Shown piece after piece: positions 1 to 13,814 of a stretch of 64,000 nucleotides of DNA; position 1 is the first letter of the stretch, and each line of letters begins with the position of its first letter. The notes beneath the pieces are model-generated. The model made no database searches, had not been told where the DNA came from, and worked only from the letters and a program-made list of their open reading frames with translations. The DNA is from Pseudomonas sp. ACN8 (GTDB taxonomy: Bacteria; Pseudomonadota; Gammaproteobacteria; Pseudomonadales; Pseudomonadaceae), in NCBI RefSeq assembly GCF_002303925.1, contig NZ_MRCS01000018.1:1-64000 (forward strand), in the 5' to 3' direction. Both the position numbers and the translations under genes were made by a program.

Positions 1-71
1 CGATAGCGGTGGTTCAGCCAATATCAATGTCGACTGACACTCCCATTCGCGAGCAGGCTCGCTCCCACAGG
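1..71. repeat. REP doublet, left copy cut by window start
   Basis: A REP unit (TCGCGAGCAGGCTCGCTCCC, about 47-71) is preceded by a spacer with GTCGACTGACA, the same spacer type seen at 30462-30558 and 53847-53943. The partner REP should lie just left of the window. Extragenic element of the Pseudomonas REP/REPIN kind. Confidence 0.8.
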
Positions 72-121
72 TTTTGCATTTATTTCATGTTCTGGGAAAG
101 GCAAAAATCATCCGTAGAGTG

Positions 122-192
122 TTGTTCACTATTGTTCACTGTCAATGGGTGAACTGTTCAATTGTTCATTTCCGATTGTTCATTTGTGTTCA
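122..192. promoter_or_regulatory. Cluster of TTGTTCA repeats (putative activator sites)
   Basis: TTGTTCA occurs at 122-128, 132-138, 162-168 and 176-182, with variants CTGTTCA at 154-160 and TGTGTTCA at 185-192. The element at 150-160 is a perfect dyad, TGAAC-T-GTTCA. Spacings are near 10, 22, 8, 14 and 10 bp. The cluster lies about 90-160 bp upstream of the transcription start predicted from the sigma-54-like promoter at 257-272, which is where enhancer-binding proteins usually bind. The binding protein is unknown. The regulatory role is inference from position and repetition. Confidence 0.5.
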
Positions 193-256
193 GCAACGAA
201 CGCTGTTTCGCCGTCTTCTTCGAGAATTTCAAGCTGAATCAACAGTTTGAGATTTT

Positions 257-272
257 TGGCACGGATGTCGCT
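257..272 (+). promoter_or_regulatory. Putative sigma-54 (-24/-12) promoter of the importer operon
   Basis: TTGGCACGGATGTCGCT keeps the invariant GG (258-259) and GC (270-271) ten bases apart. It matches the TGGCACG-N4-TTGC consensus except for C in place of the second T of TTGC. Transcription would start near 283, about 35 bases before the first ATG of the operon. Alternative sigma-70 boxes are not obvious here. Confidence 0.5.
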
Positions 273-317
273 TTAGAGCTCCGGTCGCTTGACTCCAAAT
301 AATAAAAAGGCCGAGCC

Positions 318-1412
318 ATGTCACTCACCCTGGAGCACGTCAGCCGCACCGTCGAGGGCCAGACCTGGATCGACGATGCCAACCTGAGTTTTGAACCCGG
401 TTCCTTCAACGTTTTGCTGGGGCGCACCTTGTCCGGCAAGACCAGCCTGATGCGCCTGATGGCCGGTCTGGACAAGCCCGACAGCGGCCGCATCCTGATG
501 AACGGCGTCGATGTCACCCAACGCCCCGTGCGCTTGCGCAATGTGTCGATGGTCTATCAGCAGTTCATCAACTACCCGACCATGACGGTGTTCGACAACA
601 TCGCCTCGCCGCTGCGTCAGGCCGGTGTATCCAGCGAAGTGATCCAGAACAAGGTGCTGGAAACCGCGAAGATGCTGCGCATCGAGAAGTTTCTCAAGCG
701 CTATCCATTGGAGCTTTCCGGCGGTCAGCAACAACGCACGGCCATGGCCCGGGCGCTGGTCAAGGATGCCGAACTGATCCTGTTCGATGAGCCGCTGGTC
801 AACCTCGACTACAAGTTGCGCGAAGAACTGCGCCAGGAAATGCGCGAGCTGTTCAAGGCGCGCCACACCATCGCGATTTACGCCACTACCGAACCCAACG
901 AGGCCCTGGCCCTGGGCGGCACCACCACGATTCTTCACGAAGGCCGGGTGATCCAGAGCGGCCAGTCTTCCTCGGTCTATCACCAGCCGCAAACGGTGCT
1001 GGCGGCGGAGCTGTTCTCCGAGCCGCCGATCAACCTGATGCCGGGACGCATTGCCGGCAACGAAGTGAGTTTCGCCAACTTCGTGCATTTCCCGCTGAAC
1101 GTCGATCTGCGCCCGGTGGGCGAGGGCGAGTTCCGTTTCGGCGTGCGGCCCAGCCATATCTCGCTGGTGCCGAGCAACGACGATGACCTCGAATTGGCGG
1201 TGACCGTCGAAGTCGCGGAAATCAGCGGCTCGGAAACCTTCCTGCACGTGCGCAACGAGCACTTCCTGCTGGTGCTGCACTTGCCGGGTGTCCACGAATA
1301 CGACGTCGATGCGCCGATACGCATCTACATCCCGACCCATAAACTGTTTGTGTTCGATACGCAGGGGCGGCTGGTCCAGGCGCCGGGCCGGCGTGTCACG
1401 AGGGTTGCCTGA
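318..1412 (+). CDS. glpS: Glycerol-type ABC importer, ATPase 1 (degenerate H-loop)
   Basis: ATP-binding subunit of a MalK/CUT1-like importer, 364 aa, cytoplasmic face of the membrane. Visible motifs: Walker A GRTLSGKT at 35-42, Q-loop near Q81, canonical signature LSGGQQQR at 133-140, Walker B LILFDE at 153-158, and a C-terminal OB/TOBE-like regulatory domain (about 235-355). The switch region reads ATTEP where relatives have VTHDQ, so the H-loop histidine is replaced by T191. First gene of a six-gene operon; its stop overlaps the next start by one base. Order and similarity match glpSTPQUV of Rhizobium leguminosarum, a glycerol importer. The substrate here is inferred, since no glpD or glpR is adjacent. 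Confidence 0.85.
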   Translation: MSLTLEHVSRTVEGQTWIDDANLSFEPGSFNVLLGRTLSGKTSLMRLMAGLDKPDSGRILMNGVDVTQRPVRLRNVSMVYQQFINYPTMTVFDNIASPLRQAGVSSEVIQNKVLETAKMLRIEKFLKRYPLELSGGQQQRTAMARALVKDAELILFDEPLVNLDYKLREELRQEMRELFKARHTIAIYATTEPNEALALGGTTTILHEGRVIQSGQSSSVYHQPQTVLAAELFSEPPINLMPGRIAGNEVSFANFVHFPLNVDLRPVGEGEFRFGVRPSHISLVPSNDDDLELAVTVEVAEISGSETFLHVRNEHFLLVLHLPGVHEYDVDAPIRIYIPTHKLFVFDTQGRLVQAPGRRVTRVA

Positions 1413-2523
1413 TGGCCGAAATCCGTTTGCAGAACCTCGCCCACAGTTACACCAGGACCCCGGCGGGACCGGAGGACTATGCGATCCGCGAGATGGACCA
1501 CATCTGGGAGCAAGGCGGCGCCTATGCCTTGCTCGGTCCATCGGGCTGCGGCAAATCAACCTTGCTCAACATCATTTCCGGGCTGCTCAGCCCGTCCCAG
1601 GGCCATGTGCTGTTCGACGGCAAAGCGGTCAACAACCTGACCCCGGAGAAGCGCAACATTGCCCAGGTTTTCCAGTTCCCGGTGGTCTACGACACCATGA
1701 CGGTGTTCGACAACCTGGCCTTCCCGCTGCGCAATCAGGGCATGGCCGAGGCCAGGGTCCATAGCAAGGTGCAGGAAATCGCCGAGGTCCTCGACCTGCA
1801 GAACCTGCTGAGCAAAAAGGCGCGCAACCTCACCGCCGACGAAAAACAGAAAGTTTCCATGGGGCGCGGCCTGGTGCGCGATGACGTGTCGGCGATCCTG
1901 TTCGACGAGCCGCTGACGGTGATCGACCCGCACCTGAAGTGGAAACTGCGGCGCAAGCTCAAGCAGATCCACGAGCAGTTCAACATCACCATGGTCTACG
2001 TCACCCACGATCAGTTGGAGGCCTCGACCTTTGCCGACAAGATTGCGGTGATGTACGGCGGGCAGATCGTGCAATTCGGCACGCCAAGGGAATTGTTCGA
2101 GCGCCCGAGCCACACCTTTGTCGGCTACTTCATCGGCAGCCCCGGGATGAACCTGATCGAGGTGCAGCCGCAACCCGGCGGTGTCGGTTTTGCCTCGACG
2201 CACCTGCCGCTGTCCGAGGCGATGCAGCAGCGTATTGCCGAGTCCGAGTGGAATACCCTGAAGGTCGGCATTCGTCCGGAGTTCGTCCATGTGTGGGACG
2301 AAGCCTTTGATGACGCGCTGCGGGCACAGGTCGTACACGTCGAAGACCTGGGCACCTACAAGATCATGAGCCTCGACCTCGATGGCGTGCCCTTGAAAGT
2401 GCGCCTGGCCGAAGACAAACCAGTGCCGCAAGGCACGGCCTACATCAGTTTTCCGGCGCAGTGGCTGATGGTCTACGCCGATGAATTCCTGCTCGAAGCC
2501 AATGCCAACCAAGAGGCGCAGCC

Positions 2524-2527
<4 letters not shown>
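1412..2527 (+). CDS. glpT: Glycerol-type ABC importer, ATPase 2 (degenerate signature)
   Basis: Second ATPase of the importer, 371 aa, not the GlpT glycerol-3-phosphate antiporter of E. coli despite the rhizobial name. Walker A GPSGCGKS at 42-49, Q-loop Q88, Walker B ILFDE at 162-166 and H-loop His199 (VTHDQ) are intact. The signature region reads LTADEKQK (140-147) instead of LSGGQ. This is the mirror image of the defect in ATPase 1, so in a heterodimer both defects fall in one composite site. A C-terminal TOBE-like domain follows. The start codon overlaps the upstream stop (TGATG) and the end overlaps the permease start (ATGA), so coupled translation and 1:1 stoichiometry are likely. Confidence 0.85.
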
Positions 2528-3390
<863 letters not shown>

Positions 3391-3398
3391 GGCCCGCC

Positions 3399-4199
<801 letters not shown>

Positions 4200-4206
4200 G
4201 GAACTG

Positions 4207-4482
4207 ATGATGGAATGGATGAGCTGGACCGTCCCCACGGCGGCATTTTTCAGTGTGATCGCCCTGATCCTGGTGGTCATGACCACTTGGGAATTACGTT
4301 CGCCGAGCATCCTTCGGCGTGGATTTTTGCCGATTGCCACCACCCGTGGCGATCGCTTGTTCATCGGTCTTCTCGGCAGCGCCTACCTGCATTTGCTGGT
4401 AATCGGCGTCACCGACTGGAGCATCTGGGTCGCCTTCGCGATGTCCCTGGTGTGGCTGTTGGCTGTGATGCGTTGGGGCTAG
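4207..4482 (+). CDS. glpU: Small DUF2160-type membrane protein of the importer operon
   Basis: 91 aa with three hydrophobic stretches (about 10-26, 48-66, 70-88), so a small inner-membrane protein. Two in-frame ATGs at 4207 and 4210; GAGGAA just upstream supports 4207. It sits between the permeases and the binding protein, the position of glpU (DUF2160) in the rhizobial operon. Its function is unknown; constant linkage suggests an accessory subunit of the transporter. Confidence 0.75.
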   Translation: MMEWMSWTVPTAAFFSVIALILVVMTTWELRSPSILRRGFLPIATTRGDRLFIGLLGSAYLHLLVIGVTDWSIWVAFAMSLVWLLAVMRWG

Positions 4483-4529
4483 TCGAATCGCTCGGCAATG
4501 TTGCTCCGAAACTTAAACAGGAGGTCTCT

Positions 4530-6272
<1,743 letters not shown>

Positions 6273-6292
6273 GGCGACCTGTAAGAAGCGAA

Positions 6293-6319
6293 CGGCACCG
6301 TAAGGTGCCGTTTTCTTTT
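6293..6319 (+). terminator. Intrinsic terminator of the importer operon
   Basis: CGGCACC-GTAA-GGTGCCG hairpin followed by TTTTCTTTT, 20 bases after the glpV stop. Confidence 0.85.
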
Positions 6320-6336
6320 GTACCTGATCTACCGCG

Positions 6337-6425
6337 ATCGCGAGCAGGCTCACTCCTACAGGTTATGTGTCATGCAATGAATTTGTGGGCGACCCGACCA
6401 CTGTAGGAGCGAGCCTGCTCGCGAT
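6337..6425. repeat. REP doublet, inverted (tail-out) geometry
   Basis: REP copies at 6337-6362 (reverse) and 6401-6425 (forward). The order is opposite to most doublets in this window: the TACAGG ends face inward. It lies between the converging importer and nuo terminators. Confidence 0.8.
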
Positions 6426-6476
6426 GAGGCCATTCCTGACAACCGATTACCTATGACCGAACACAAATCCCCAAAC

Positions 6477-6507
6477 GCAAAAACGGCACCCGAAGGTGCC
6501 GTTTTTG
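6477..6507 (-). terminator. Intrinsic terminator of the nuo operon
   Basis: Stem CGGCACC/GGTGCCG flanked by A-rich sequence on the left and T5 on the right, so it can work on both strands. It lies 27 bases beyond the nuoN stop. The 7-bp stem is the same as that of the converging importer terminator at 6293. Confidence 0.85.
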
Positions 6508-6533
6508 TTTACTACCGAGGGTCGCCTAAGCGA

Positions 6534-7997
6534 TCAACCCGCCAACCCTGACTGTTGAACCAGGTTCAGCAGCGGTTGTGGGTACAGGCCGAGGAAGAAG
6601 GCCAGTACCGCGATGGCCAGCAGCATCACGCCGCCTGCCTTCTGTTCCCAGTGCAACTGGGCATCGACGCGACGCAGGTTCGGTTCGATCAGGTACAGGG
6701 TGACCATCACACGCAGGTAGTAGAACACGCCGATGGCGCTGCCCAGTACCAGCGAGCCGACCAGCCACCATTGGTGCGATTCGACGCCGGTGGCGATGAT
6801 GTAGAACTTGCCGATGAAGCCCGCGGTCAGCGGGATACCGGCCAGGGACAGCATCATCACGGTCAGTACGGCGGTCAGGTACGGACGGCGCCAGAACAGG
6901 CCGCGGTATTCGTACAGGGCATCCGCGTCACGGCCTTTGTACGGCGAGGACATCAGGGTGATCACGCCGAAGGCGCCGAGGCTGGTGATCACGTAGGTGA
7001 CCAGGTACACGCCGATCGCTTCCACGGCCAGACCCTTGCTCGCCACCAGGGCGATCAGCAGATAACCGAAGTGGGCGATGGACGAGTAACCCAGCAGACG
7101 CTTGAGGTTGCTCTGGGTCAGCGCCAGCAGGTTACCGAACAGGATCGATGCGATGGCGATGATGGTCAGCACGTCGCTCAGCACGCCGCTGCTCGCCGCA
7201 GGCGAGATCTGGAACAGACGCACCATCACCGCGAACACGGCCACTTTGGAAGCGGTCGCCAGGAACGCCGCGACCGGCGCCGGAGCGCCTTCGTAGACGT
7301 CTGGAGTCCAGAGGTGGAAGGGTACCAGCGACAGCTTGAACGCCAGGCCGATCAGCATCATGCCCAGGCCCAGTTGTGCCAGCGAGCTTGGCAGGCCGGT
7401 GGCCGCCAGGGCCTGACCGATGCCGACGAAGCTCAGGGAACCCGAGTCTGCGTACAGCAGCGCCATGCCGAACAACAGGAACGCGGAACCGGCAGCCGAC
7501 AGCACCATGTACTTGATGCCGGCTTCCAGCGAGCGCTTGTTGAAGAAGGCGTAAGCCACCAGACCGTAGACCGGCACCGACAGCAGTTCCAGACCGATGA
7601 ACAACCCGGCCAGGTGCTGCGCGCTGACCAGCACCAGGCCACCGGCGGCGGCCATCAGGATCAGCAGGTACAGTTCTTCACGGTTGCCCGGGTAACCCGT
7701 GCCGCCATCGCCGAGGTAGGCGTGGGCGAGGGTCACACAAGCGAGGGTGGCGACCAGGATCAGCGCCATGTACAGGCAGGCGAAGCTGTCGATCTGCAGC
7801 AGTGGGGTCACGGCCAATGGCGCGACTTTCAAGGCAGGCAGGATCGACAGCAGTGCCAGGTTCAGACCCGCCACGGACAGCAGGAAGGTCTGGGAGTGGT
7901 TGCGGCGCCAGGCGATCGCCAGCATCACCACGATGATCGTGGCGCTGGTGATCAACAACGGCGCTAGCGCGATAAAGTGTTGAGTCGTGAATTCCAT
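6534..7997 (-). CDS. nuoN: NADH:quinone oxidoreductase subunit N
   Basis: 487 aa, antiporter-like proton-pumping membrane subunit of Complex I (Proton_antipo_M family) with about 14 membrane segments. Start chosen at ATG 7997 (protein begins MEFTTQHF) rather than an in-frame upstream extension, because NuoN homologues begin here and the gap to nuoM is then only seven bases. Last gene of the nuo operon. Confidence 0.97.
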   Translation of the reverse strand: MEFTTQHFIALAPLLITSATIIVVMLAIAWRRNHSQTFLLSVAGLNLALLSILPALKVAPLAVTPLLQIDSFACLYMALILVATLACVTLAHAYLGDGGTGYPGNREELYLLILMAAAGGLVLVSAQHLAGLFIGLELLSVPVYGLVAYAFFNKRSLEAGIKYMVLSAAGSAFLLFGMALLYADSGSLSFVGIGQALAATGLPSSLAQLGLGMMLIGLAFKLSLVPFHLWTPDVYEGAPAPVAAFLATASKVAVFAVMVRLFQISPAASSGVLSDVLTIIAIASILFGNLLALTQSNLKRLLGYSSIAHFGYLLIALVASKGLAVEAIGVYLVTYVITSLGAFGVITLMSSPYKGRDADALYEYRGLFWRRPYLTAVLTVMMLSLAGIPLTAGFIGKFYIIATGVESHQWWLVGSLVLGSAIGVFYYLRVMVTLYLIEPNLRRVDAQLHWEQKAGGVMLLAIAVLAFFLGLYPQPLLNLVQQSGLAG

Positions 7998-8004
7998 AGC
8001 GCTC

Positions 8005-9537
8005 TTACCGGGCCGAAGCGAGTTGAGTGAAGGCGGTGCCGAGCCACTGCTGCACGCCATGCATCGTAGCGGCAGAGGTATCGAGGAACGGTTGTGGGTA
8101 CACGCCGATGTAGATCAGCAGCGCAGCCAGACCGACCACCATGATCATTTCGCGACCGTCCATGCCATGCAGAACTGCGTCCGATTTGGCCGGACCGAAG
8201 TACGCACGGTGGATCATGATCAGCGAATAGACCGAACCGAACACCAGGCCGGACGTGGCGATGATGGTGACCCATGGAGCGATCGGGAAGGTGCCGATCA
8301 GGATCAGGAACTCGCCGACGAAGTTACCGGTACCCGGCAAGCCCAGGGACGCGGCAGCGAAGAACAGGCTGAGGGCCGGCAGGTAAGCGATCTTCGACCA
8401 CAGGCCACCCATTTCACGCATGTCGCGGGTGTGGGTGCGTTCGTACAGCTGGCCACTCAGGATAAAGAGTGCCGCCGCCGACAGGCCGTGGGCCAGCATC
8501 TGCATCACCGCACCCTGCAGCGCCAGTTGGCTGCCGGAGTAGATGCCGATCAGTACGAAGCCCATGTGGGAAACGGACGAGAAGGCAATCAGACGCTTGA
8601 TGTCGGTTTGCGCGAACGCCAGGAATGCACCGTAGAAGATCCCGATCAGACCCAGGGCCATCGCAAACGGCGCGAACTCGGCCGAAGCATTCGGGAACAG
8701 CGGCAGGGCGAAACGCAGCAGGCCGTAGGCCGCGGTCTTCAGCAAGATACCGGCGAGGTCGACGGAACCTGCGGTCGGCGCCTGGGCGTGAGCGTCAGGC
8801 AACCAGGAGTGGAACGGCACGACCGGCAGCTTGACCGCGAAGGCGATGAAGAAACCGAGCATCAGGATGTACTCGGTGGTCATCGACATCTTGGTCTTCA
8901 ACAGGTCGGCGTAGTTGAAGGTAATCACGCCGGTGTCGTTGAAGTTGACCAGTACCAGGCCCAGGATCGCCACCAGCATGATCAGGCCGGAAGCCTGAGT
9001 GAAGATGAAGAACTTGGTCGCCGCGTAGATCCGGGTTTTCTTGCCGTCCGAAGAACTGTGACCCCAGAGCGCGATGAGGAAGTACATCGGCACCAGCATC
9101 ATTTCCCAGAAGAAGAAGAACATGAACAGGTCGAGGGCCAGGAACACGCCGACGACACCGCCCAGGATCCACATCAGGTTCAGGTGGAAGAAGCCCACGT
9201 GACGCTGGATCTCTTTCCACGAGCAGAGTACCGAGAGCACACCCAGCAGACCGGTCAGCATGATCATCAACAGCGACAGGCCGTCGAGGGCCAGGTGCAC
9301 GTTGATGCCGAAGCGCTGGATCCAGACGTGCTTGAACTCAAGCGCCCAGGTCGGGTCGGCGCCAGGCGCCGGGGCAAAAGAATAATCGCCGTTGGCCCAC
9401 AGCCAGAGGCCGAGGGAGAGCAACAGGGACATGGTGATCAGCGCAATCCAGCGGGGGAGGGTGGCGCCGAAGCGCTCACCCATCCAGCACAGCAGGCCGC
9501 CGATGAAGGGGATCAGGATTAGCCAAGGCAGAATCAT
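8005..9537 (-). CDS. nuoM: NADH:quinone oxidoreductase subunit M
   Basis: 510 aa antiporter-like membrane subunit of Complex I, pumping protons in the distal arm. Multiple hydrophobic segments from residue 3. The conserved [14 protein letters not shown] block and downstream KTAAYGLLR carry the family's charged channel residues. Same strand and spacing as the rest of nuo. Confidence 0.97.
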   Translation of the reverse strand: MILPWLILIPFIGGLLCWMGERFGATLPRWIALITMSLLLSLGLWLWANGDYSFAPAPGADPTWALEFKHVWIQRFGINVHLALDGLSLLMIMLTGLLGVLSVLCSWKEIQRHVGFFHLNLMWILGGVVGVFLALDLFMFFFFWEMMLVPMYFLIALWGHSSSDGKKTRIYAATKFFIFTQASGLIMLVAILGLVLVNFNDTGVITFNYADLLKTKMSMTTEYILMLGFFIAFAVKLPVVPFHSWLPDAHAQAPTAGSVDLAGILLKTAAYGLLRFALPLFPNASAEFAPFAMALGLIGIFYGAFLAFAQTDIKRLIAFSSVSHMGFVLIGIYSGSQLALQGAVMQMLAHGLSAAALFILSGQLYERTHTRDMREMGGLWSKIAYLPALSLFFAAASLGLPGTGNFVGEFLILIGTFPIAPWVTIIATSGLVFGSVYSLIMIHRAYFGPAKSDAVLHGMDGREMIMVVGLAALLIYIGVYPQPFLDTSAATMHGVQQWLGTAFTQLASAR

Positions 9538-9576
9538 GACGGGTTCGTTTCCTTTCGCAAATTCGCAAGGTTCATA

Positions 9577-11430
9577 TCAGACCGCTACCAGCACGACGGC
9601 GCCGATGACCAGCACGGCACCAGCAGCCATCGAGGCGGCGTACCAACGCAGTTGACCGGTCTCGGTACGGCTCAGGGCGGTGTGACCGCCTTTGGCCATG
9701 CGCGGGATCAGACCGATGGTCTGGTCGAGCGGGTCTTTGCGCAGGATGTGGCTGATCGCCAGGTACGGCTTGACGAACAGTTTGTCGTAGATCCAGTCGA
9801 AGCCCCAGGCAGCGAACCACCAGGCCGAGAGGAAACGGCCGATGCCGCTGTTGGCGACGGCGGTGACGAAGCGACGCTTGCCGAGGAACAGCAGGGCAGC
9901 CAGCAGGATACCGGCCAGGGCAATGGCGCCCGAGGCGATTTCCAGGCTGTGCTTGGCTTCGCCGCCGGCATGGCCGACGCTTTCCGGCAGCACGCCGTGC
10001 AGTGGTGGAACGATCATCGCGCCGATGGCGGTGGACAATACGATCAGCACCGACAGTGGCAGCCAGTGGGCGATGCCGTGACCGGCGTGGGCTTCGGTCT
10101 TCACTTCACCGTGGAACGCGATGAAGATCAGGCGGAAGGTGTAGAGCGACGTCATGAACGCGCCGACCAGACCGGCATAGAGCAGACCGTTGTTGCCGCT
10201 GGCGAACGCTTCCCAGAGGATTTCGTCCTTGGAGTAGAAACCCGCGGTAACCAGTGGCAGGGCCGCCAGGGCCGCGCCGCCGACGATGAAGCTGGCGTAG
10301 GCCAGTGGCAGCTTCTTCCACAGACCGCCCATCTTGAAGATGTTCTGCTCGTGGTGGCAGGCAACGATCACCGAACCGGACGCAAGGAACAGCAGGGCCT
10401 TGAAGAAGGCGTGGGTCATCAGGTGGAAGATCGCGCCGTCCCAGGCACCGACGCCCAGGGCCAGGAACATGTAGCCGATCTGGCTCATGGTCGAGTAGGC
10501 GAGGATACGCTTGATGTCGGTCTGGACCAGGGCTGCGAAACCGGCGAGAACCAGGGTCACACCGCCAACGATGCCCACCAGGTGCAGGATTTCCGGCGCC
10601 AGGGTGAACAGGCCGTGGGTACGGGCGATCAGGTAGACGCCAGCGGTCACCATGGTTGCGGCGTGGATCAGTGCCGAAACCGGAGTCGGGCCGGCCATCG
10701 CGTCCGCCAGCCAGGTTTGCAGCGGCAGTTGCGCGGATTTACCGACAGCGCCGCCCAGCAGCATCAGGGTGGCCATGACCATCCAGAAGTCGCCGGACTG
10801 GAATTTCTGCGGAGCCAGCACCAGCAGTTCCTGAACGTTCAGCGTGCCCAGCTGGGCAAACAGAATGAACAGGCCGATGGCCATGAACACGTCACCGATA
10901 CGGGTCACGATGAAGGCCTTGAGTGCCGCGTTACCGTTGTTGCGGTTGCTGTAGTAGAAACCGATCAACAGGTACGAGCACAGGCCCACGCCTTCCCAGC
11001 CGAAGTACAGGAACAACAGGTTATCGCCCAGCACCAGGAACAGCATGCTGGCGATAAACAGGTTGGTGTAGGCGAAGAAGCGCGAGTAACCGTCTTCACC
11101 GCGCATGTACCAGGACGCGAACAGGTGGATCAGGAAGCCGACGCCAACCACCACGCCGAGCATGGTCAGCGACAGGCCGTCCAGATACAGCGCGAAGTTC
11201 GGCGTGAAGCCTTCCACCGCCATCCACTGCCACAACACCTGGGTGTAGTGGCCGCCTTCCGGCGGGGCGACGTTGAACTGCCAGATCACGTAGGCGGTAA
11301 CGATCGCCGACAGACCGATGGAGCCGACGCCGATCAGCGCAGCCAGGTTTTCCGAAATGCGGCCGCGTGAGAACGACAGCAGCAGGAAACCAATGAGAGG
11401 GAATACGAAAGTCAGAAAGAGTAGGTTCAT
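9577..11430 (-). CDS. nuoL: NADH:quinone oxidoreductase subunit L
   Basis: 617 aa, the largest antiporter-like subunit, including the C-terminal region expected to form the long lateral helix. Visible landmarks: [26 protein letters not shown] split across the channel, LTQTDIKR-type loop ([16 protein letters not shown]). The start overlaps the nuoK stop by four bases (ATGA). Confidence 0.97.
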   Translation of the reverse strand: MNLLFLTFVFPLIGFLLLSFSRGRISENLAALIGVGSIGLSAIVTAYVIWQFNVAPPEGGHYTQVLWQWMAVEGFTPNFALYLDGLSLTMLGVVVGVGFLIHLFASWYMRGEDGYSRFFAYTNLFIASMLFLVLGDNLLFLYFGWEGVGLCSYLLIGFYYSNRNNGNAALKAFIVTRIGDVFMAIGLFILFAQLGTLNVQELLVLAPQKFQSGDFWMVMATLMLLGGAVGKSAQLPLQTWLADAMAGPTPVSALIHAATMVTAGVYLIARTHGLFTLAPEILHLVGIVGGVTLVLAGFAALVQTDIKRILAYSTMSQIGYMFLALGVGAWDGAIFHLMTHAFFKALLFLASGSVIVACHHEQNIFKMGGLWKKLPLAYASFIVGGAALAALPLVTAGFYSKDEILWEAFASGNNGLLYAGLVGAFMTSLYTFRLIFIAFHGEVKTEAHAGHGIAHWLPLSVLIVLSTAIGAMIVPPLHGVLPESVGHAGGEAKHSLEIASGAIALAGILLAALLFLGKRRFVTAVANSGIGRFLSAWWFAAWGFDWIYDKLFVKPYLAISHILRKDPLDQTIGLIPRMAKGGHTALSRTETGQLRWYAASMAAGAVLVIGAVVLVAV

Positions 11431-11741
11431 CCGCGCATCTCACTGGCAGCGTCGATATCGAGCGTGTGGAAGCGGCGATACAGTTGCAGCAGGATCGCCA
11501 GGCCAATACTGGCCTCGGCGGCTGCCAGGCTGATCACCAGGATGAACATGATCTGTCCATCCGGCTGCGCCCAGCGGCTACCGGCAACGATGAACGCCAA
11601 AGCAGAGGCATTCATCATGACCTCCAGGCTCATCAGCACGAAGAGGATGTTGCGGCGGACCATCAGGCCGACCAGACCGAGGCAGAACAGGATGCCGGCG
11701 ACCGCCAGACCATGCTCCATGGGGATAGCAGGCATCGTCAT
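11427..11741 (-). CDS. nuoK: NADH:quinone oxidoreductase subunit K
   Basis: 104 aa, three membrane helices with the conserved acidic residues of the MrpC-like subunit (LEVMMNA region). Start ATG 11741 overlaps the nuoJ stop (ATGA); an alternative ATG lies two codons downstream at 11735. Links the antiporter-like subunits to the quinone end of the membrane arm. Confidence 0.95.
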   Translation of the reverse strand: MTMPAIPMEHGLAVAGILFCLGLVGLMVRRNILFVLMSLEVMMNASALAFIVAGSRWAQPDGQIMFILVISLAAAEASIGLAILLQLYRRFHTLDIDAASEMRG

Positions 11742-12241
11742 TGCTCCTTGGCTTCGTTACGGCCCAAATGGAACGCCGTGACGGCTGCGGCGAGCAGCAG
11801 CATCGAGGCGAGTTCGACCACCAGCAGGTAAGGACCGAACAGGCTGATGCCCACGGCCTTGGCGTCTACGGTGGTGTGGCCGATGGCTTCACCGGTCTGG
11901 TGGGAGAACAGCACATACAGCAGTTCCACCAGCAGCAGCGCGGCGAGGAGGACCGGGCCGCCCCAGATACCGGGCTTGAGCCAGGCGCGCTCTTGCTGAG
12001 CCGAGGCCGGCCCCAGGTTCAGCATCATCACCACGAACACGAACAGCACCATGATGGCGCCAGCGTAGGCGATCACTTCCAGGACACCGGCAAACGGTGC
12101 GCCGAGGGCGAAGAACGTCATCGCCACGGCGATCAGCGAAATGATCAGGTAGAGCAGGGCGTGCACAGGGTTGGTGTTGGTGATCACGCGAAGCGTGGAC
12201 ACCACAGCGATACCCGATGCGAAATAGAAAGCGAATTCCAT
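11738..12241 (-). CDS. nuoJ: NADH:quinone oxidoreductase subunit J
   Basis: 167 aa membrane subunit of Complex I with five predicted helices, including the conserved [20 protein letters not shown] helix thought to gate proton transfer. Translationally coupled to nuoK and nine bases downstream of nuoI. Confidence 0.96.
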   Translation of the reverse strand: MEFAFYFASGIAVVSTLRVITNTNPVHALLYLIISLIAVAMTFFALGAPFAGVLEVIAYAGAIMVLFVFVVMMLNLGPASAQQERAWLKPGIWGGPVLLAALLLVELLYVLFSHQTGEAIGHTTVDAKAVGISLFGPYLLVVELASMLLLAAAVTAFHLGRNEAKEQ

Positions 12242-12250
12242 CTTTCTTCC

Positions 12251-12796
12251 TTAAGGCAGCAAGCTCTTCACGTTGATCGGTTCGGCTTCATTCTGCGCGG
12301 AGCCTTTCGGCTTACCGGCAATCGCCATACCTGCAACACGATAGAAGTTGTAATCAGGGTTTTTGCCGGGGCCGGAGATCAGCAGATCTTCTTTCTCGTA
12401 AACCAGGTCCTGACGTTTGAACTCGGCCATTTCGAAATCCGGCGTCAGCTGGATCGCGGTGGTCGGGCAGGCTTCCTCGCAGAGGCCGCAGAAAATGCAG
12501 CGCGAGAAGTTGATGCGGAAGAAGTCCGGGTACCAGCGACCGTCTTCGGTTTCAGCTTTCTGCAGCGAGATGCAACCGACCGGGCACGCCACGGCGCACA
12601 GGTTGCACGCTACACAACGCTCTTCGCCGTCGGGGTCGCGGGTCAGGACGATACGCCCACGGTAGCGCGGCGGCAGGTAGACCGGTTCTTCCGGGTACTG
12701 CAGCGTGTCGCGCTTGCGGAAGGCGTGGCCGAAAATCATCACCAGGCTGCGAAGCTGGGTGTAGAAGCCATGCACGATGTCAAAAATGTACTTCAT
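12251..12796 (-). CDS. nuoI: NADH:quinone oxidoreductase subunit I (2x[4Fe-4S])
   Basis: 181 aa peripheral-arm ferredoxin-like subunit carrying clusters N6a and N6b. Two 4Fe-4S motifs are visible: [12 protein letters not shown] and [12 protein letters not shown]. Passes electrons from NuoG to NuoB. Cytoplasmic side of the membrane; ten bases downstream of nuoH. Confidence 0.97.
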   Translation of the reverse strand: MKYIFDIVHGFYTQLRSLVMIFGHAFRKRDTLQYPEEPVYLPPRYRGRIVLTRDPDGEERCVACNLCAVACPVGCISLQKAETEDGRWYPDFFRINFSRCIFCGLCEEACPTTAIQLTPDFEMAEFKRQDLVYEKEDLLISGPGKNPDYNFYRVAGMAIAGKPKGSAQNEAEPINVKSLLP

Positions 12797-12806
12797 GATT
12801 CTATCC

Positions 12807-13814
12807 TCACTGAGCCGCGACGGCGGGCGTGTTGAGCAACACGATCGCAGCGGTCACCAGCATGTTGACGAGGGTCAGCGGCAGGCAGAACTTCCAGCTG
12901 AAATCCATCACTTGGTCATACCGTGGGCGCGGAATCGAGGCGCGCAGCAGGATGAAGAACATGATGAAGAACGCGGTTTTCAACGCGAACCAGATGAACG
13001 GGATCTGCGGCAGGATGCCGAACGGACCGTGCCAGCCACCGAAGAACAAGGTCACCAGCAGCGCCGAGATCAGCACGATGCCGATGTACTCGCCGACGAA
13101 GAACATGCCCCATTTCATGCCGGCGTATTCAATGTGGTAACCGTCGGCCAGTTCCTGTTCCGCTTCCGGCTGGTCGAACGGGTGACGGTGAGTCACGGCG
13201 ACGCCAGCGATGAAGAAGGTCAGGAAACCGAAGATCTGCGGAATGACGAACCACAGATTCTGCGCTTGATACTCAACGATGTCGCGCATGTTGAACGAGC
13301 CGACCTGGATCACGATGCCCATCAGCGACAGGCCCATGAACACTTCGTACGACACGGTTTGCGCCGAGGCCCGCAGGCTGCCCAACAGGGCGAACTTGTT
13401 GTTGCTCGACCAGCCGGCGAACAGCACCGCGTAGACCGACAGGCCAGCCATGGCGAAGAAGAACAGGATGCCGATGTTGATGTCCGCGACACCCCAGGTC
13501 GGGGTGATCGGGATGATTGCGAAGGCAATCAGCAAGGCGCTCATGGCCACGACCGGCGCCAAAGTGAAGATCACTTTGTCGGCGAACGGCGGGGTCCAGT
13601 CTTCCTTGAAGAACATCTTGATCATGTCGGCGGCGATCTGGAACGCGCCGAACGGGCCGACGCGGTTCGGACCGTAACGGTCCTGCCAGAGGGCGAGCAG
13701 ACGACGCTCGACCCAGCTCAGCAGGGCACCGCAAACCACCACGGCGAGCAGAATCACCACGGCCTTGAGGACCGCGATGATCACGTCGATCACTTCAGGA
13801 GTGAACAAGGTCAT
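12807..13814 (-). CDS. nuoH: NADH:quinone oxidoreductase subunit H
   Basis: 335 aa membrane subunit that forms the quinone chamber entrance with NuoB and NuoD. About eight helices; conserved cytoplasmic loop GPNRVGPFG near residue 50 and the [21 protein letters not shown] acidic loop. The start overlaps the nuoG stop (ATGA). Confidence 0.97.
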   Translation of the reverse strand: MTLFTPEVIDVIIAVLKAVVILLAVVVCGALLSWVERRLLALWQDRYGPNRVGPFGAFQIAADMIKMFFKEDWTPPFADKVIFTLAPVVAMSALLIAFAIIPITPTWGVADINIGILFFFAMAGLSVYAVLFAGWSSNNKFALLGSLRASAQTVSYEVFMGLSLMGIVIQVGSFNMRDIVEYQAQNLWFVIPQIFGFLTFFIAGVAVTHRHPFDQPEAEQELADGYHIEYAGMKWGMFFVGEYIGIVLISALLVTLFFGGWHGPFGILPQIPFIWFALKTAFFIMFFILLRASIPRPRYDQVMDFSWKFCLPLTLVNMLVTAAIVLLNTPAVAAQ

